A DNA stretch of 64,000 bases. Source: Rubellimicrobium aerolatum. GTDB lineage: Bacteria > Pseudomonadota > Alphaproteobacteria > Rhodobacterales > Rhodobacteraceae. Of the stretch, positions 25,225 to 34,350 are shown piece by piece (position 1 is the stretch's first letter; every line of letters begins with the position of its first letter). The stretch spans positions 1-64,000 of the forward strand of contig NZ_JAGGJP010000012.1 in assembly GCF_017872975.1 (NCBI RefSeq), in the 5' to 3' direction. The notes under the pieces are model-generated. The model did not search any database, was not told where the DNA came from, and worked only from the letters and a program-made list of their open reading frames with translations. The translations under genes were made by a program, and so were the position numbers.

Positions 25225-27083
25225 CCACGACGACGGCCAAGCCGAAGCTGGTCTTCTTCCAGTGGGACCACGCCGGCAACGCCAAGGCGTCGCGGTTCCT
25301 GGTCCTGCACATGCAGGACCACGTGGACTGCCTGCGCGAGCATTTCGACGTCGTGGTGGTCAATCAGGACTGCGACTTCGCCGAGGTCTGCGACCGCCAC
25401 GAGCCCGACCTCGTCCTTTTCGAGAGCGGCTACCGCAGCCATGGCTCGCGCCGGATCGAGATCGCCAATGCCCGCGCCAACCCCGGCCTTCCACGCCTGG
25501 GGTTGCACAACGGCGATCCTTGGTGCGACCGGCGGGCAGGTTTCCTGTCCGACATGGACCGCTGGGGCGTGGAGACCTTCTTCAGCATCGGCACCCGCAT
25601 GGGCGACTACACGCCCGCCATCGCCGACCGGCTCTTCGTCTGGCCCAACTTCGTCAACCCCGCCACCTTCCACGACTACGGCCTGCCCAAGACGGTGCCC
25701 GTGATGCTGACGGGACAGGCGGGCAGCCTCTACCCCTGGCGACAGGCGGTCTATCCGCAGATCACCGCCCACTTCGCCTGCCTCGTCACGCCGACCTTCC
25801 GCTACGAGAGCCGCTCGGCCCACCGGATGCTGTCGGGCGAGGGCTACGCCCGCGCGCTCAACGCCTCCATGGTCGCGCCGACCTGCGGCACGATGGGCAA
25901 CGAGTTCGTCCGCAAGCACCTGGAGATCCCCGGCAGCCGCTGCTGCCTCGTCACCCAGCGGACCGCCGCTCTCGAGGCCGCCGGCTTCCTCGACGGCGAG
26001 AATTGCGTCTTCGCCGAGGCCGGGGACGTCGTGGACCGGATCGACGACCTCCTGGCCTCGCCCGATCGACTGCGGGCCATCACCGACGCCGGTCACGCGC
26101 TGGTCCACGCCCGGCACACGATCCGGCACCGCCCGCAGATCCGGCAATGGTTCGACCTGCAACAGTCGCTTCGCCTGGGCGAGAGCATCGTGCAGCGCGA
26201 CCCCTTCGCCGACTTGGCGGTGACGGAAGGTCGGGGCGGTCTCGCCTGGTCCGGCGGGCCCGCCCAGGACCGCCTCCTCGTCGCCGAAGGGCGTGCGCTG
26301 CTCGCCTCGGGCCGGACGGAGGTCGCGCGCCAGCGGTTCGACGCGGCCCTGGCGCTGGTCGGCTACCTGCCCGAGGCGCGGCTCGACCTCGCCCGCTGCG
26401 ACCTGACCCAGGGCGACGCGGCGGCGGCCCGCGCCCGGCTTGCCACGCTGATCGCCACCACGACCTCGGAGTATGGCGCGGCCGATCCCGACCCGGTCGA
26501 GCTCGCGTGGTTCCTGGTCGCGCTGCTCGCCTCGGGCGACGTGCCGCAGGCCGGGCGCACGCTCCTGCGCTATCCGGCCCTGTCCCATCCCTGGCTCGAT
26601 CATCTGGTCCGGGCGATAGGACGGCTCGACCCGACCTTCCGCGCGTCCGCGCCGGTCCCTCATCGCCGGCCCAGCCTGCACGAGGCCCCTACCATGTCCC
26701 CGGACGAGGCCCTAGCTTGGCTGGCCGGGATGCTCACGGCCTGCGGGCAGCCGGACCTCGCCCGTCGCCTGTCGGCCCCGGCCAACGCGGCGGCCAAGGC
26801 CCCCGCGCGCGCCTCGTCGCCGGTCCGGGCGGCCGGCGCCCTGCGCGACGGGCTCTACGCCGCCATGGACGACGCGCTGCCGCGTCTGGGCCTCGGCCAC
26901 CTCAAGCCCGGCGTCCCGCCGCTGCCCGAGTTCGGCTATGGCCGGCTGCTGGCGAAGCAGGTCCTTCGGGCCGTCCTGCCGACACGCGCCCGCGAGAGGC
27001 TCTCGCGGCTGCGCGCCTGGGTCAGGGACCGGGGCGATGCCACCCCGAACCTCGTGCCGGTCCGACCGACGGACAAACGATGA
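25221..27083 (+). CDS. CgeB-like glycosyltransferase with TPR-like C-terminal region
   Basis: A 620-residue protein. The first 320 residues resemble the CgeB/spore-maturation type of GT-B glycosyltransferases: [20 protein letters not shown] at the start, then [38 protein letters not shown] and the region around [20 protein letters not shown]. The next 200 residues contain helical repeats like tetratricopeptides ([20 protein letters not shown], then [20 protein letters not shown]). The last 100 residues are basic and unassigned. It sits between UDP-xylose synthase and the flippase with 4-nt overlaps on both sides. It probably adds one sugar of the repeat, with the repeats mediating protein contacts. 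Confidence 0.78.
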   Translation: MTTTTAKPKLVFFQWDHAGNAKASRFLVLHMQDHVDCLREHFDVVVVNQDCDFAEVCDRHEPDLVLFESGYRSHGSRRIEIANARANPGLPRLGLHNGDPWCDRRAGFLSDMDRWGVETFFSIGTRMGDYTPAIADRLFVWPNFVNPATFHDYGLPKTVPVMLTGQAGSLYPWRQAVYPQITAHFACLVTPTFRYESRSAHRMLSGEGYARALNASMVAPTCGTMGNEFVRKHLEIPGSRCCLVTQRTAALEAAGFLDGENCVFAEAGDVVDRIDDLLASPDRLRAITDAGHALVHARHTIRHRPQIRQWFDLQQSLRLGESIVQRDPFADLAVTEGRGGLAWSGGPAQDRLLVAEGRALLASGRTEVARQRFDAALALVGYLPEARLDLARCDLTQGDAAAARARLATLIATTTSEYGAADPDPVELAWFLVALLASGDVPQAGRTLLRYPALSHPWLDHLVRAIGRLDPTFRASAPVPHRRPSLHEAPTMSPDEALAWLAGMLTACGQPDLARRLSAPANAAAKAPARASSPVRAAGALRDGLYAAMDDALPRLGLGHLKPGVPPLPEFGYGRLLAKQVLRAVLPTRARERLSRLRAWVRDRGDATPNLVPVRPTDKR

Positions 27084-28558
27084 GCTCCCTCCGCCTCGCC
27101 ATCGTCTTCTCGGTGCTCGACAAGTATCTCGGGCAGGTCCTCGCCATCGTCACCACGGCGATCATGGCCCGCCTGCTGACGCCCGCCGAGACCGGGCTGT
27201 ACCTCGTCGCTCAGGCCTTCCTTCTCCTGGCCGAGAACTTCCGCGAGTTCGGGGTCTGCGCCTACATCGTGCAGGTGCCGGAGTTGAACCGCACCGTGCT
27301 GCGAACCTCCTTCACGATCACCGCCCTGACCTCCTGGGCCATCGGCGCGGTCATCTATCTGAGCGGCAACGCGGTGGCCGCCTTCTACGGCAACCCCGAC
27401 CTGCCGCACCTGCTCCATATCGCGGCGCTGGGCTTCGTGGTCGCGCCCTTCGGCAGCCCCGCCGTGGCGCTCCTGCGCCGCGACCTCGACTTCCGCGCCA
27501 TCGCGGCCATCAACGTGATCTCGGCCACGGCGATCGCGGTCGTGACCGTCGCTCTGGGGTTCATTGGCTATGGCGCGGCGAGCTACTTCTGGGCCTACGC
27601 GGCAGGGTCGATCCTGCTCGCCGGGCTGGCGATCCGGCGGCGGCCCGACCTGGGCATCTTCCAGCCCTCGCTCCACGGCGCGCGGACGATCCTGTCCTTT
27701 GGCCTGACCTCCTCGGTAGTGACGGTGACGAATCTCGCCTACGACATGCTGCCCAAGCTGGCGCTCGGCAAGATCCTGGGCTTCGACGCGGTGGGCCTGT
27801 TCACCCGCGCCGTGACGATCTGCCAGCTTCCCGACCGGCTTCTGCTCTCCGGCCTGACGCCGGTGATCCTGCCGGCCATGGCCGACCACCGGCGCAACGG
27901 CGGCGACCTCCGGGCCATCTACGTGCGAGGTTACAGCTTCATGTCGGCGGTGCAGTGGCCGGCGCTGCTGATGCTGGCGCTGCTGGCCGATCCGGTCGTG
28001 CAGGTGCTCCTGGGCTCGCAATGGGGCCAAGTGCCGCCGCTGGTGCGCCTCCTCGCGCTCGCGGCGATGACGCTGGCCCCAGCCTTCATGACCTATCCGC
28101 TGCTGGTCGCGACCGGGCACATCCGCTACGCGCTCTACGCGACCTTCCTCAGCCTGCCGCCGGCGGCGGCGATCCTGGTGCTGGCGGCCCATCACGGGCT
28201 GACGGCGGTGGCGGCCAGCGCCTTCGTCACCGCGCCGCTACAGATGCTGATCGCCCTCCTGTTCATCCGGCGGGCCATCGGGATGCCTTGGAAGGAACTG
28301 GGCCGCGCCTCGATGACCAGCCTCGCCATCACGGCGGCGACCGTGGCGATCCCGCTCGCGGTCGTCGGGACCTCGCCGACCGGCCTCGACCTCGACTGGG
28401 GGCGGACCGTGCTGGCCGTCCTTGGCGGCGCGCTGGGCTGGGGGATCGCGCTGCGACTGGCCCGGCACCCGCTCTTGGCCGAGGTGGTCGGGATCGGCCA
28501 CCGAGCGCTGCGCCGCGTCCGGCCCGCCACGCCGGCCCCCGTGGGCGGCCTCGGCTGA
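27080..28558 (+). CDS. Wzx-type polysaccharide flippase
   Basis: A 492-residue integral membrane protein of the MOP superfamily with about 12 to 14 helices. The opening SVLDKYLGQVLAIVTTAIMA and ARLLTPAETGLYLVAQAFLL are typical of Wzx/lipopolysaccharide biosynthesis proteins. The middle has LPKLALGKILGFDAVGLFTR and LTPVILPAMADHRRN. It should flip the undecaprenyl-linked repeat unit to the periplasm, where the Wzy-like protein polymerises it. Its start overlaps the glycosyltransferase stop, and a hairpin spans its own stop codon. Confidence 0.92.
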   Translation: MSSLRLAIVFSVLDKYLGQVLAIVTTAIMARLLTPAETGLYLVAQAFLLLAENFREFGVCAYIVQVPELNRTVLRTSFTITALTSWAIGAVIYLSGNAVAAFYGNPDLPHLLHIAALGFVVAPFGSPAVALLRRDLDFRAIAAINVISATAIAVVTVALGFIGYGAASYFWAYAAGSILLAGLAIRRRPDLGIFQPSLHGARTILSFGLTSSVVTVTNLAYDMLPKLALGKILGFDAVGLFTRAVTICQLPDRLLLSGLTPVILPAMADHRRNGGDLRAIYVRGYSFMSAVQWPALLMLALLADPVVQVLLGSQWGQVPPLVRLLALAAMTLAPAFMTYPLLVATGHIRYALYATFLSLPPAAAILVLAAHHGLTAVAASAFVTAPLQMLIALLFIRRAIGMPWKELGRASMTSLAITAATVAIPLAVVGTSPTGLDLDWGRTVLAVLGGALGWGIALRLARHPLLAEVVGIGHRALRRVRPATPAPVGGLG

Positions 28559-28565
28559 GGCCGCC
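28544..28565. terminator. Hairpin spanning the flippase stop codon, between convergent genes
   Basis: Perfect 9-bp arms GGCGGCCTC and GAGGCCGCC with a 4-nt loop, located between the convergent flippase and manC genes. It could end transcription from both sides. No T-tract follows. Confidence 0.5.
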
Positions 28566-28580
28566 AGGGCGCGCGGGCGC

Positions 28581-30029
28581 TCAGGTCCGCGCGTAGACAT
28601 CCTCGTAGCGGATGATGTCGTCCTCGCCGACATAGGCGCCGGTCTGCACCTCGATCAGGACCATCGGCACCTTGCCCGGGTTCTCCATGCGGTGGACGGC
28701 GCCGAGCGGGATGTAGACCGACTCGTTCTCGGTCACGAGCCGCACCTCGTCGCCCACCGTCACCCGCGCCGTCCCCGCCACCACGATCCAGTGCTCGGAG
28801 CGGTGGACGTGCGATTGCAGGCTCAGCGCCGCGCCGGGATGAACCAGGATGCGCTTGACCTGGAAGCGGGGGCCGACCACCAGGCTCTCGAACCAGCCCC
28901 AGGGGCGATGGTCCTTGGGGAACTGCCCGGCCTGCGGCACGCCCTTGGCCTTCAGCACCTCCACCGCCTTCCGCACGTCCTGCGCCCGGCTCATGTCGGC
29001 CACCAGAACGGCGTCGTTCATCGCCACCGCCATGATGTTCCGCAGCCCGATCCCCACGATCTCGAGCTGCTGGGAGTCCGACCGCAGCAGCGTGTCCCGG
29101 CAGTCGATCGCCGTGGCGCCCCCGGTCAGCACCACGCCGGCGTCGTCGGGCAGGCTCTCGCGCCAGACGGCGTCCCATCCGCCCAGGTCGGACCAGGCCG
29201 AGCCATAGGGCACCACCGACAGGTTCGCCGCCTTCTCCATCACCGCGTAATCGACCGAGATCTCGCGCGTCCGCGCCCAGGGCCCGGGGGCGAGCCGCAG
29301 GAACCCGAGGTCGGGCCGCGCCTCGCGCACGGCGGCCTCGACCGGCTCCAAAAGGTCGGGTGCGTGGGCGCGAAAGGCTGCCAGGATGTCCTTCGCCGCG
29401 AACAGGAAGATGCCGGCGTTCCACAGGAACGTGCCCTTGGCCAGCATCCGCGCCGCCGCCTCGGCCTCCGGCTTCTCGACGAAGCGGCGAAGGGGCAGGG
29501 GCTCCTGCGCCTCCTCCGGCAGGCCCGGCACCTCCAGGTAGCCATAGGCGGTCTCGGCGTGCGTCGGCCGGATGCCGAAGGTCACGAGCCGCCCCTCGGC
29601 CACGGCCGAAAGCCCCCGCGCGACGGCCTCGTGGAAGGCGGCGGCGTCGGGAATCACGTGGTCGGAGGGCGCGACGAGGAGGATCGCCTCGGGATCCCGC
29701 GCCGCCAGGTGCAACGCGGCGGCCAGGATCGCGGGCGCGGTGTTCCGCCCCTCGGGCTCGATCAGCACCGCGCCGGGATCGACCTCGACGGCACCCATCT
29801 GCTCGGCGACGATGAAGCGGAAATCGTTGCCCGTGACCACCACCGGCGCGTCGAAGTCCAGCGCCCACTCCGGCCCAGCCGCGCTCCCCGAAAGACGGCG
29901 GACCGAGGCCTGGAACAGCGACTCCTCGCCCAGGAGCGGGGCGAACTGCTTGGGGTAGCTCTTGCGCGACAGCGGCCAGAGCCGGGTGCCGGACCCCCCG
30001 GCAAGAAGGACGGGCGTGATGCGGGTCAT
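28581..30029 (-). CDS. manC: Mannose-1-phosphate guanylyltransferase / mannose-6-phosphate isomerase
   Basis: A 482-residue bifunctional enzyme starting at the ATG at 30029. The nucleotidyltransferase domain has VLLAGGSGTRLWPLSRKSYP, VAPSDHVI and FVEKPEAEAAARML. The C-terminal cupin isomerase domain has HRPWGWFESLVVGPRFQVKR, LSLQSHVHRSEHWIVVAGTA and VYIPLGAVHRMENPG with the metal-binding histidines. It supplies GDP-mannose, so mannose or a derivative (fucose, rhamnose, perosamine) is likely in the polymer. It is transcribed towards the flippase gene. The 229 bp upstream (30030-30258) hold no gene but contain the terminator hairpin of the beta-helix gene. Confidence 0.95.
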   Translation of the reverse strand: MTRITPVLLAGGSGTRLWPLSRKSYPKQFAPLLGEESLFQASVRRLSGSAAGPEWALDFDAPVVVTGNDFRFIVAEQMGAVEVDPGAVLIEPEGRNTAPAILAAALHLAARDPEAILLVAPSDHVIPDAAAFHEAVARGLSAVAEGRLVTFGIRPTHAETAYGYLEVPGLPEEAQEPLPLRRFVEKPEAEAAARMLAKGTFLWNAGIFLFAAKDILAAFRAHAPDLLEPVEAAVREARPDLGFLRLAPGPWARTREISVDYAVMEKAANLSVVPYGSAWSDLGGWDAVWRESLPDDAGVVLTGGATAIDCRDTLLRSDSQQLEIVGIGLRNIMAVAMNDAVLVADMSRAQDVRKAVEVLKAKGVPQAGQFPKDHRPWGWFESLVVGPRFQVKRILVHPGAALSLQSHVHRSEHWIVVAGTARVTVGDEVRLVTENESVYIPLGAVHRMENPGKVPMVLIEVQTGAYVGEDDIIRYEDVYART

Positions 30030-30204
30030 GGCAGGGGACTCCTCGGTTGGGCGCTGGAAAGGGGGGCGGGACCGGCGGGCCAGGTCGCGCGTCGCGGGAT
30101 CGGGGCTCGCCGGGCCATCGGGGCTCCCTTGACGGGATGGGTCGGCCGAGCCTAGGCCGGGATGGCCGGACCCGGGCATTGCCCCATGCGGCGGAGCCCG
30201 CCGC

Positions 30205-30231
30205 CCGGCCCTCACCTTTCGGTGGGGCCGG
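30205..30231 (-). terminator. Hairpin with GAAA tetraloop after the beta-helix protein gene
   Basis: Read on the minus strand, CCGGCCCCACC and GGTGAGGGCCGG pair with one bulge around a GAAA loop. It lies about 30 bp past the stop of the beta-helix gene. It is a stable stem but lacks a U-tract. Confidence 0.58.
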
Positions 30232-30258
30232 CCCTCGTCCCGATGCGCCTTCCGCTGC

Positions 30259-31623
30259 TCAGCCGCCGGCCTCGATCGCCCCAAGGTCCACCGCCTCGCC
30301 CCGGACGCGGGGGACGCCCGTCAGGTCGGTCGCGGGCAGGCCCAGGCGGGCCGTCCCGGCGTCGATGGCGGGCGAGCCCGGCCCGGGCGCGAAGTCGCCC
30401 CACTCCGGCGCGACCAGACCGGGGTTCAGGCCCAGGAGGTTGCCGTCGCCCGGATCGGGCTCGGGGTTGCCGCCGTCCGTCCGGGTCACCGCGCCCCCCG
30501 GCGCCAGCGCCAGCCCGAGGTTGTGGGACCACGTCACGTCGCGGTTCTCGTAGCCGTCGTAGGAGACGTTATCGAGAGCGGTGTTGTCCGGGTTGATCGA
30601 GGCGTCGGCCACGGCGATGTTGTTGACCCACACGTTGTCGCTCGACTGGGCGTTCGACAGCTCCCCCCGCCAGGTGCCGGGGTTGAGGTCGTCGGTGTTG
30701 TTGCGCCAGGAGGTGTTGTTCCGCACCGTCACGTGGTCGCTCCAGGTGACCTGGATGCCCTTGCCGCCGTTGCCGTGGACAAGGTTGTTCTCGACCAGCG
30801 TGGGATGGGGATAGGGCTCCACCCCCTCGGTCTGCGTGTGGCGGAAGTCGTCGATGATGATGCCGTTGCCGTCGGTGTGCGGGTCGGTGATCGCCGGGCC
30901 CTCGACGTTGTCGTGGGAATGGTTGCCCCGGATCACGTTTCGAAAGCCCTCCGACCCCTCGTCCCCCGCGACGGCCCGCGCCCAGTAGATGGAGATGCCG
31001 CTGCCCTGGAAGCCGTTCGTCGCGGTGTTGCCAAAAGACTCGTTGCCCTCGAACCAAAGGAACTCCCCCTTCCAGGCGGAGATGCCGCTGCCGCCGCTGT
31101 CGTGGACGCGGCTGTTGAGCACCTTGACGTGGTGCGCGTCCTCGATGTCGATGGCGTGCCCCTCGCCGCCCACCACGTCGAGCCCGTCGATCACGACGAA
31201 GCTGGCCCGCACCAGCAGCGTCGAATAGGCCCCAGGCGGCGGCCGCAGCAGCGCCCCATGCCGGTTCGCCGCGCGCAGGACGACATAGCCGTCCGTCGCG
31301 TCGGCGGCGCCGCCGCCCGTCTCCCAGCGGACGGCCTCCGCGTAGGTCCCGTCCGCGAGAGTCACGCAGTCGCCCGGCCGAAGCGGGGCGGCGACCGCGT
31401 GTCCGATCGTCGCCCAGGGCGCGTCGGCGCCACCCGCCGCCGCGTCCGAGCCCGTCGGCGCCACGTGGAACTCCCGCAGGCAGGCATGGGACGTGCCCGT
31501 GACCCAGGCCAGCCCGGTCGGGCCCGGCCCCGCGTCGGCCCACAAGCCGGCCACGACCCCGACCCCGACCCCGGCAACCCCCATGACCCCGCCCAGCGCC
31601 AGGACCGACACGTGCTGCCGCAT
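30259..31623 (-). CDS. Secreted right-handed beta-helix protein
   Basis: The start at 31623 has an excellent GGGAGGAAG just upstream, giving 454 residues. An N-terminal signal peptide (VSVLALGGVMGVAGVGVGVV) precedes a domain with REFHVAPTGSDAAAGGADAP and PWATIGHAVAAPLRPGDCVT, the typical entry into pectate-lyase-like parallel beta-helix proteins. Asn- and His-rich coils follow (GNESFGNTATNGFQGSGISI, VRNNTSWRNNTDDLNPGTW). The C-terminal GSPAIDAG and VDLGAIEAGG are common endings of this family. It is likely a periplasmic or secreted polysaccharide-binding, lyase or epimerase-type protein acting on the exopolysaccharide. Catalytic residues are not identifiable. Confidence 0.85.
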   Translation of the reverse strand: MRQHVSVLALGGVMGVAGVGVGVVAGLWADAGPGPTGLAWVTGTSHACLREFHVAPTGSDAAAGGADAPWATIGHAVAAPLRPGDCVTLADGTYAEAVRWETGGGAADATDGYVVLRAANRHGALLRPPPGAYSTLLVRASFVVIDGLDVVGGEGHAIDIEDAHHVKVLNSRVHDSGGSGISAWKGEFLWFEGNESFGNTATNGFQGSGISIYWARAVAGDEGSEGFRNVIRGNHSHDNVEGPAITDPHTDGNGIIIDDFRHTQTEGVEPYPHPTLVENNLVHGNGGKGIQVTWSDHVTVRNNTSWRNNTDDLNPGTWRGELSNAQSSDNVWVNNIAVADASINPDNTALDNVSYDGYENRDVTWSHNLGLALAPGGAVTRTDGGNPEPDPGDGNLLGLNPGLVAPEWGDFAPGPGSPAIDAGTARLGLPATDLTGVPRVRGEAVDLGAIEAGG

Positions 31624-31967
31624 GGCTTCCTCCCGTTCCGCCTCCCGCCGCGATCCCGGCGGCTCCCCTCTGCCGTTGTGCCACCGGACGATGCGCGAAC
31701 CAACGGCGTTCGTGCATGACGCGAGGACGCCGCCGCGTTCGCGGAAGCCGGCCGGGCTTGCCGGAGCGGCAGCGAAGCGCGCGGGGGCTGGCAACCGTCG
31801 CGAACGCCCTAGGTCTGGACACGTCGGCGACGGGCAAAAGGTGGGAGCTGCGGAGTGCGGGCACGACGGTCCTGGAACGATGACGCGGCCCTGTCCGGCC
31901 CTTCGGCCCACCCCGCGGACCGAGGCAGGGGATCGGTCCATGGCGTCGCAGCCCCGGGGACCCGGGC
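31624..31967. other. Divergent intergenic region between polysaccharide and oxidase loci
   Basis: About 344 bp between the beta-helix gene (minus) and ctaG (plus). I see no gene, and only weak promoter-like A/T enrichment at about 31835-31850. It must hold the promoters of both units. Confidence 0.4.
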
Positions 31968-32669
31968 ATGAGCGGCTGGGAGGGCGCCTATTGCGGCCCC
32001 GCGCCGTCCCCGGCCGAGCTGCTCGGCCGCTGGAACCTCGACCCCGTCGCGCTGGGGGCGATCCTGCTCGTGGCGCTCTGGGCGGGCCGCAACCGGCCCG
32101 GTGCGGCGGCCGTCGCCGTGCTGGCGCTGGCCTTGGTCTCGCCGCTCTGCGCTCTGTCCTCGGCGCTGTTCTCGGCCCGCGTCCTCCACCACGTCCTCCT
32201 GGTCGCCGTGGCCGCGCCGCTCCTGGCGCTCGCGCGGCCGGCGCGGACCCCCACCGGCGCGGGCCTGCCCTTCCTCCTTGCCACCGCCGCGCTCTGGCTC
32301 TGGCACGCGCCGGGGCCCTACGACGCGGCGCTGGCCCACAAGGGCCTTTACGGGATCATGCAGATCAGCCTCCTCGGCACGGCCGTCCTGTTCTGGCGCG
32401 CGGCCTTTTCCAGGCCAGGGGGCTCCGGCGCCCTTTGGGTGCTCCTCGCTTACATGGCGATGGGCCTCCTCGGCGCGCTCCTCACCTTCGCGCCCGCGCC
32501 GCTCTACGCCGCCCACGCCGTCGCGCCGCTCCTTTGGGGGCTGGAGCCGCTGGCCGACCAGCAGCTCGGCGGCCTTTTGATGTGGGTGCCGGCGGGCCTG
32601 CCCTTCGCGGCCTGGGGCGCGCTCCTCGCCCGCCGCGCCTGGGCCGCCTCGACGGAGGAACCCGCATGA
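31968..32669 (+). CDS. ctaG: CtaG-family cytochrome oxidase assembly protein (caa3 type)
   Basis: A 233-residue membrane protein with about six helices, matching the CtaG_Caa3 family. It has YCGPAPSPAELLGRWNLDPV at the start, SPLCALSSALFSARVLHHVL, LWLWHAPGPYDAAL, then ADQQLGGLLMWVPAGLPF. In Bacillus this family is needed for assembly of a functional heme-copper oxidase. It starts a run of oxidase genes, and its stop overlaps the start of the next gene (ATGA). The name refers to the caa3-type family, not to the unrelated Cox11 copper chaperone. Confidence 0.87.
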   Translation: MSGWEGAYCGPAPSPAELLGRWNLDPVALGAILLVALWAGRNRPGAAAVAVLALALVSPLCALSSALFSARVLHHVLLVAVAAPLLALARPARTPTGAGLPFLLATAALWLWHAPGPYDAALAHKGLYGIMQISLLGTAVLFWRAAFSRPGGSGALWVLLAYMAMGLLGALLTFAPAPLYAAHAVAPLLWGLEPLADQQLGGLLMWVPAGLPFAAWGALLARRAWAASTEEPA

Positions 32670-33175
32670 CCTGGGCCGAGGCGGTCGTGCCGCATCTGAA
32701 GGTGCTCCATATCGGCTTCCTCTCGCTCTGGGTGGCGGGCCTCGTGGCCTTGCCCCGGATGCTCGCGCGCCACGACCCGGCCATCGGGCAGGCCGACTTC
32801 GCCCGCATCCGCCATGCCACCCATTACGGCTACGTCTGGGCCGTCACGCCGGCCGCCGTCCTCGCCATCGCCTCGGGCACCGCGCTCATCTTCCTGCGCG
32901 AGGTCTTCACCGCCTGGATGCTCGCCAAACTGGTCCTCGTGGCCGGCCTCGTCGCGCTCCACGCCTGGGTCGGGCACACCCTCGTTCAGGTGGCCGAGAC
33001 CGAGGGCCGGCACGAGCCGCCGGGGCCGCTCCTGCCGCTTCTCGTCCTCCTCGCCGCCGTGCTGGGCATCCTCGTCCTGGTCCTCGCCAAGCCCGAGCTG
33101 GCCGAGGTTCCGCTGCCCCGGTGGCTGCTGGAGCCCGTCGGGGGTCAGCTCCCCTTCGACGTGCCCAGGCGATAG
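32666..33175 (+). CDS. HemJ/CopD-like membrane protein
   Basis: A 169-residue protein with four predicted helices. The opening VPHLKVLHIGFLSLWVAGLV and ALPRMLARH match the HemJ/UPF0093-CopD superfamily, which has a conserved His in the first helix followed by an Arg. Helix two carries YVWAVTPAAVLAIASGTALI. HemJ proteins oxidise protoporphyrinogen for heme synthesis, while CopD proteins relate to copper. Either suits an oxidase cluster, which needs heme and copper. It is coupled to ctaG, and its last 31 bp overlap the convergent DUF2231 gene. Confidence 0.78.
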   Translation: MTWAEAVVPHLKVLHIGFLSLWVAGLVALPRMLARHDPAIGQADFARIRHATHYGYVWAVTPAAVLAIASGTALIFLREVFTAWMLAKLVLVAGLVALHAWVGHTLVQVAETEGRHEPPGPLLPLLVLLAAVLGILVLVLAKPELAEVPLPRWLLEPVGGQLPFDVPRR

Positions 33176-33666
33176 TCGAAGACGAGCTTCCCCCCATGCC
33201 AGCCCGTCGCAGACACCACCAGCACCGCGAAGCCCGACATCAGGAGGCCCCAGGGCAGGACCGCCGCCTCGTAGCCCGTCAGCCGCCAGCCCCAGTTGAG
33301 CCCGAGCAGCGACAGCAGCATCACCGCGATGGCGAAATGCGTCCAGGCGGCGGCGCGGATGCGGATACCCGGCACCATCAGCAGCTCCATGGTCCCGGTG
33401 GCCCCGGCCCCCAGCCCGAACAGGAACGCCGTCCCCGAGGCCCAGAGCCCGGCCCAGGCCCAGCGCTCCTGCCCCGACCACCAATAGAGCGCGTCCGCCC
33501 CGAAAGCGCAGAAGGTCAGCGCCACCGGGAAGGCCACCGTCATGGCGTGGAGCGGGTGCCCCCAGATCGCCACCCGCGACTCCGTTTCCTCGAAGCCGGG
33601 CGCGTCGTCGATCGGGTCGTCGAACTCCCGCGCTTCCTCCCGGCCTTGCACCATTTCCTGAGCCAT
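33145..33666 (-). CDS. DUF2231 membrane protein
   Basis: A 173-residue protein with an acidic N-terminal tail and four membrane helices. IWGHPLHAMTVAFPVALTFC and FGADALYWWSGQERWAWAGL are characteristic of DUF2231 proteins. HFAIAVMLLSLLGLNWGWRL follows in helix three, where His residues could bind heme. It is encoded on the opposite strand inside the oxidase cluster. It overlaps the HemJ/CopD-like gene at its 3' end and the predicted subunit II start at its 5' end. A redox accessory role is inferred from position. Confidence 0.83.
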   Translation of the reverse strand: MAQEMVQGREEAREFDDPIDDAPGFEETESRVAIWGHPLHAMTVAFPVALTFCAFGADALYWWSGQERWAWAGLWASGTAFLFGLGAGATGTMELLMVPGIRIRAAAWTHFAIAVMLLSLLGLNWGWRLTGYEAAVLPWGLLMSGFAVLVVSATGWHGGKLVFDYRLGTSKGS

Positions 33667-34350
33667 CCGCGCCTCCGCCTGCTCCTGCCGCTCGGCTACC
33701 TAGGGCTGCTGCCCGGCTGCGTCGAACGGCTGTCGGCGCTGCACCCCGCCGGACCGGCGGCCTCGGCCATCGCGACGCTCTGGCAGGTCCTCCTCGGAGG
33801 CGCGGCGGCGATCTTCCTTCTCGTCATGGCGCTGGTCCTCGCGGCCCTCCGCCGCCGGCCCCCGGCGGGGACCGACGACACGGGGGCCGAGCGGGTCTGG
33901 CTCTGGGGCCTGGGCCTCGCCTTCCCGGCCGTCACCCTCGTCGCCCTCACCACCTACGGCCTCGTCGTGGGCGAGCGCCTCCTGCCGCGCGACGCCCCCG
34001 ACCTCGTGACCGTGCGGGCCGAGGCGCGGCAATGGGCCTGGACCTTCGCCTACGCCGACGCGCCGGGCCGCACGACCGAGGGTGTGCTCCACATCCCCGC
34101 CGGCCGGCCGGTGGACGTGGAGATCACCAGCGCCGACGTGCTCCACAGCTTCTGGGTGCCCCGCCTCGCCGGCAAGCTCGACGCCATCCCCGGCCACGTC
34201 AACGTGCTGCGCCTGGAAGCCTTCGCGCCCGGCCGCTACGACGGCGTCTCGGCCGAGTTCAACGGCACGGGCTACCGCGACCACGCCTTCGCCGTCGAGG
34301 CGCACGACCCCGCCGCTTGGGCCGCCTTCCTCGCCGGAGAGACCCCATGA
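33646..34350 (+). CDS. Heme-copper oxidase subunit II lacking the CuA site (CyoA-like)
   Basis: About 234 residues from a TTG at 33646, the only start that keeps the N-terminal signal. The start is uncertain because no clear ribosome site precedes it. The N-terminus has a lipoprotein-type signal ending in LLPGC, then one or two membrane helices and a cupredoxin domain (VTVRAEARQWAWTFAYADAP, VLHSFWVPRLAGKLDAIPGH). The CuA region reads GVSAEFNGTGYRDHAF: both Cys and the Met ligand positions are replaced, as in quinol oxidase subunit CyoA. It therefore cannot form a normal CuA centre. It precedes the subunit I-III gene with an ATGA overlap. Confidence 0.85.
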   Translation: MHHFLSHPRLRLLLPLGYLGLLPGCVERLSALHPAGPAASAIATLWQVLLGGAAAIFLLVMALVLAALRRRPPAGTDDTGAERVWLWGLGLAFPAVTLVALTTYGLVVGERLLPRDAPDLVTVRAEARQWAWTFAYADAPGRTTEGVLHIPAGRPVDVEITSADVLHSFWVPRLAGKLDAIPGHVNVLRLEAFAPGRYDGVSAEFNGTGYRDHAFAVEAHDPAAWAAFLAGETP

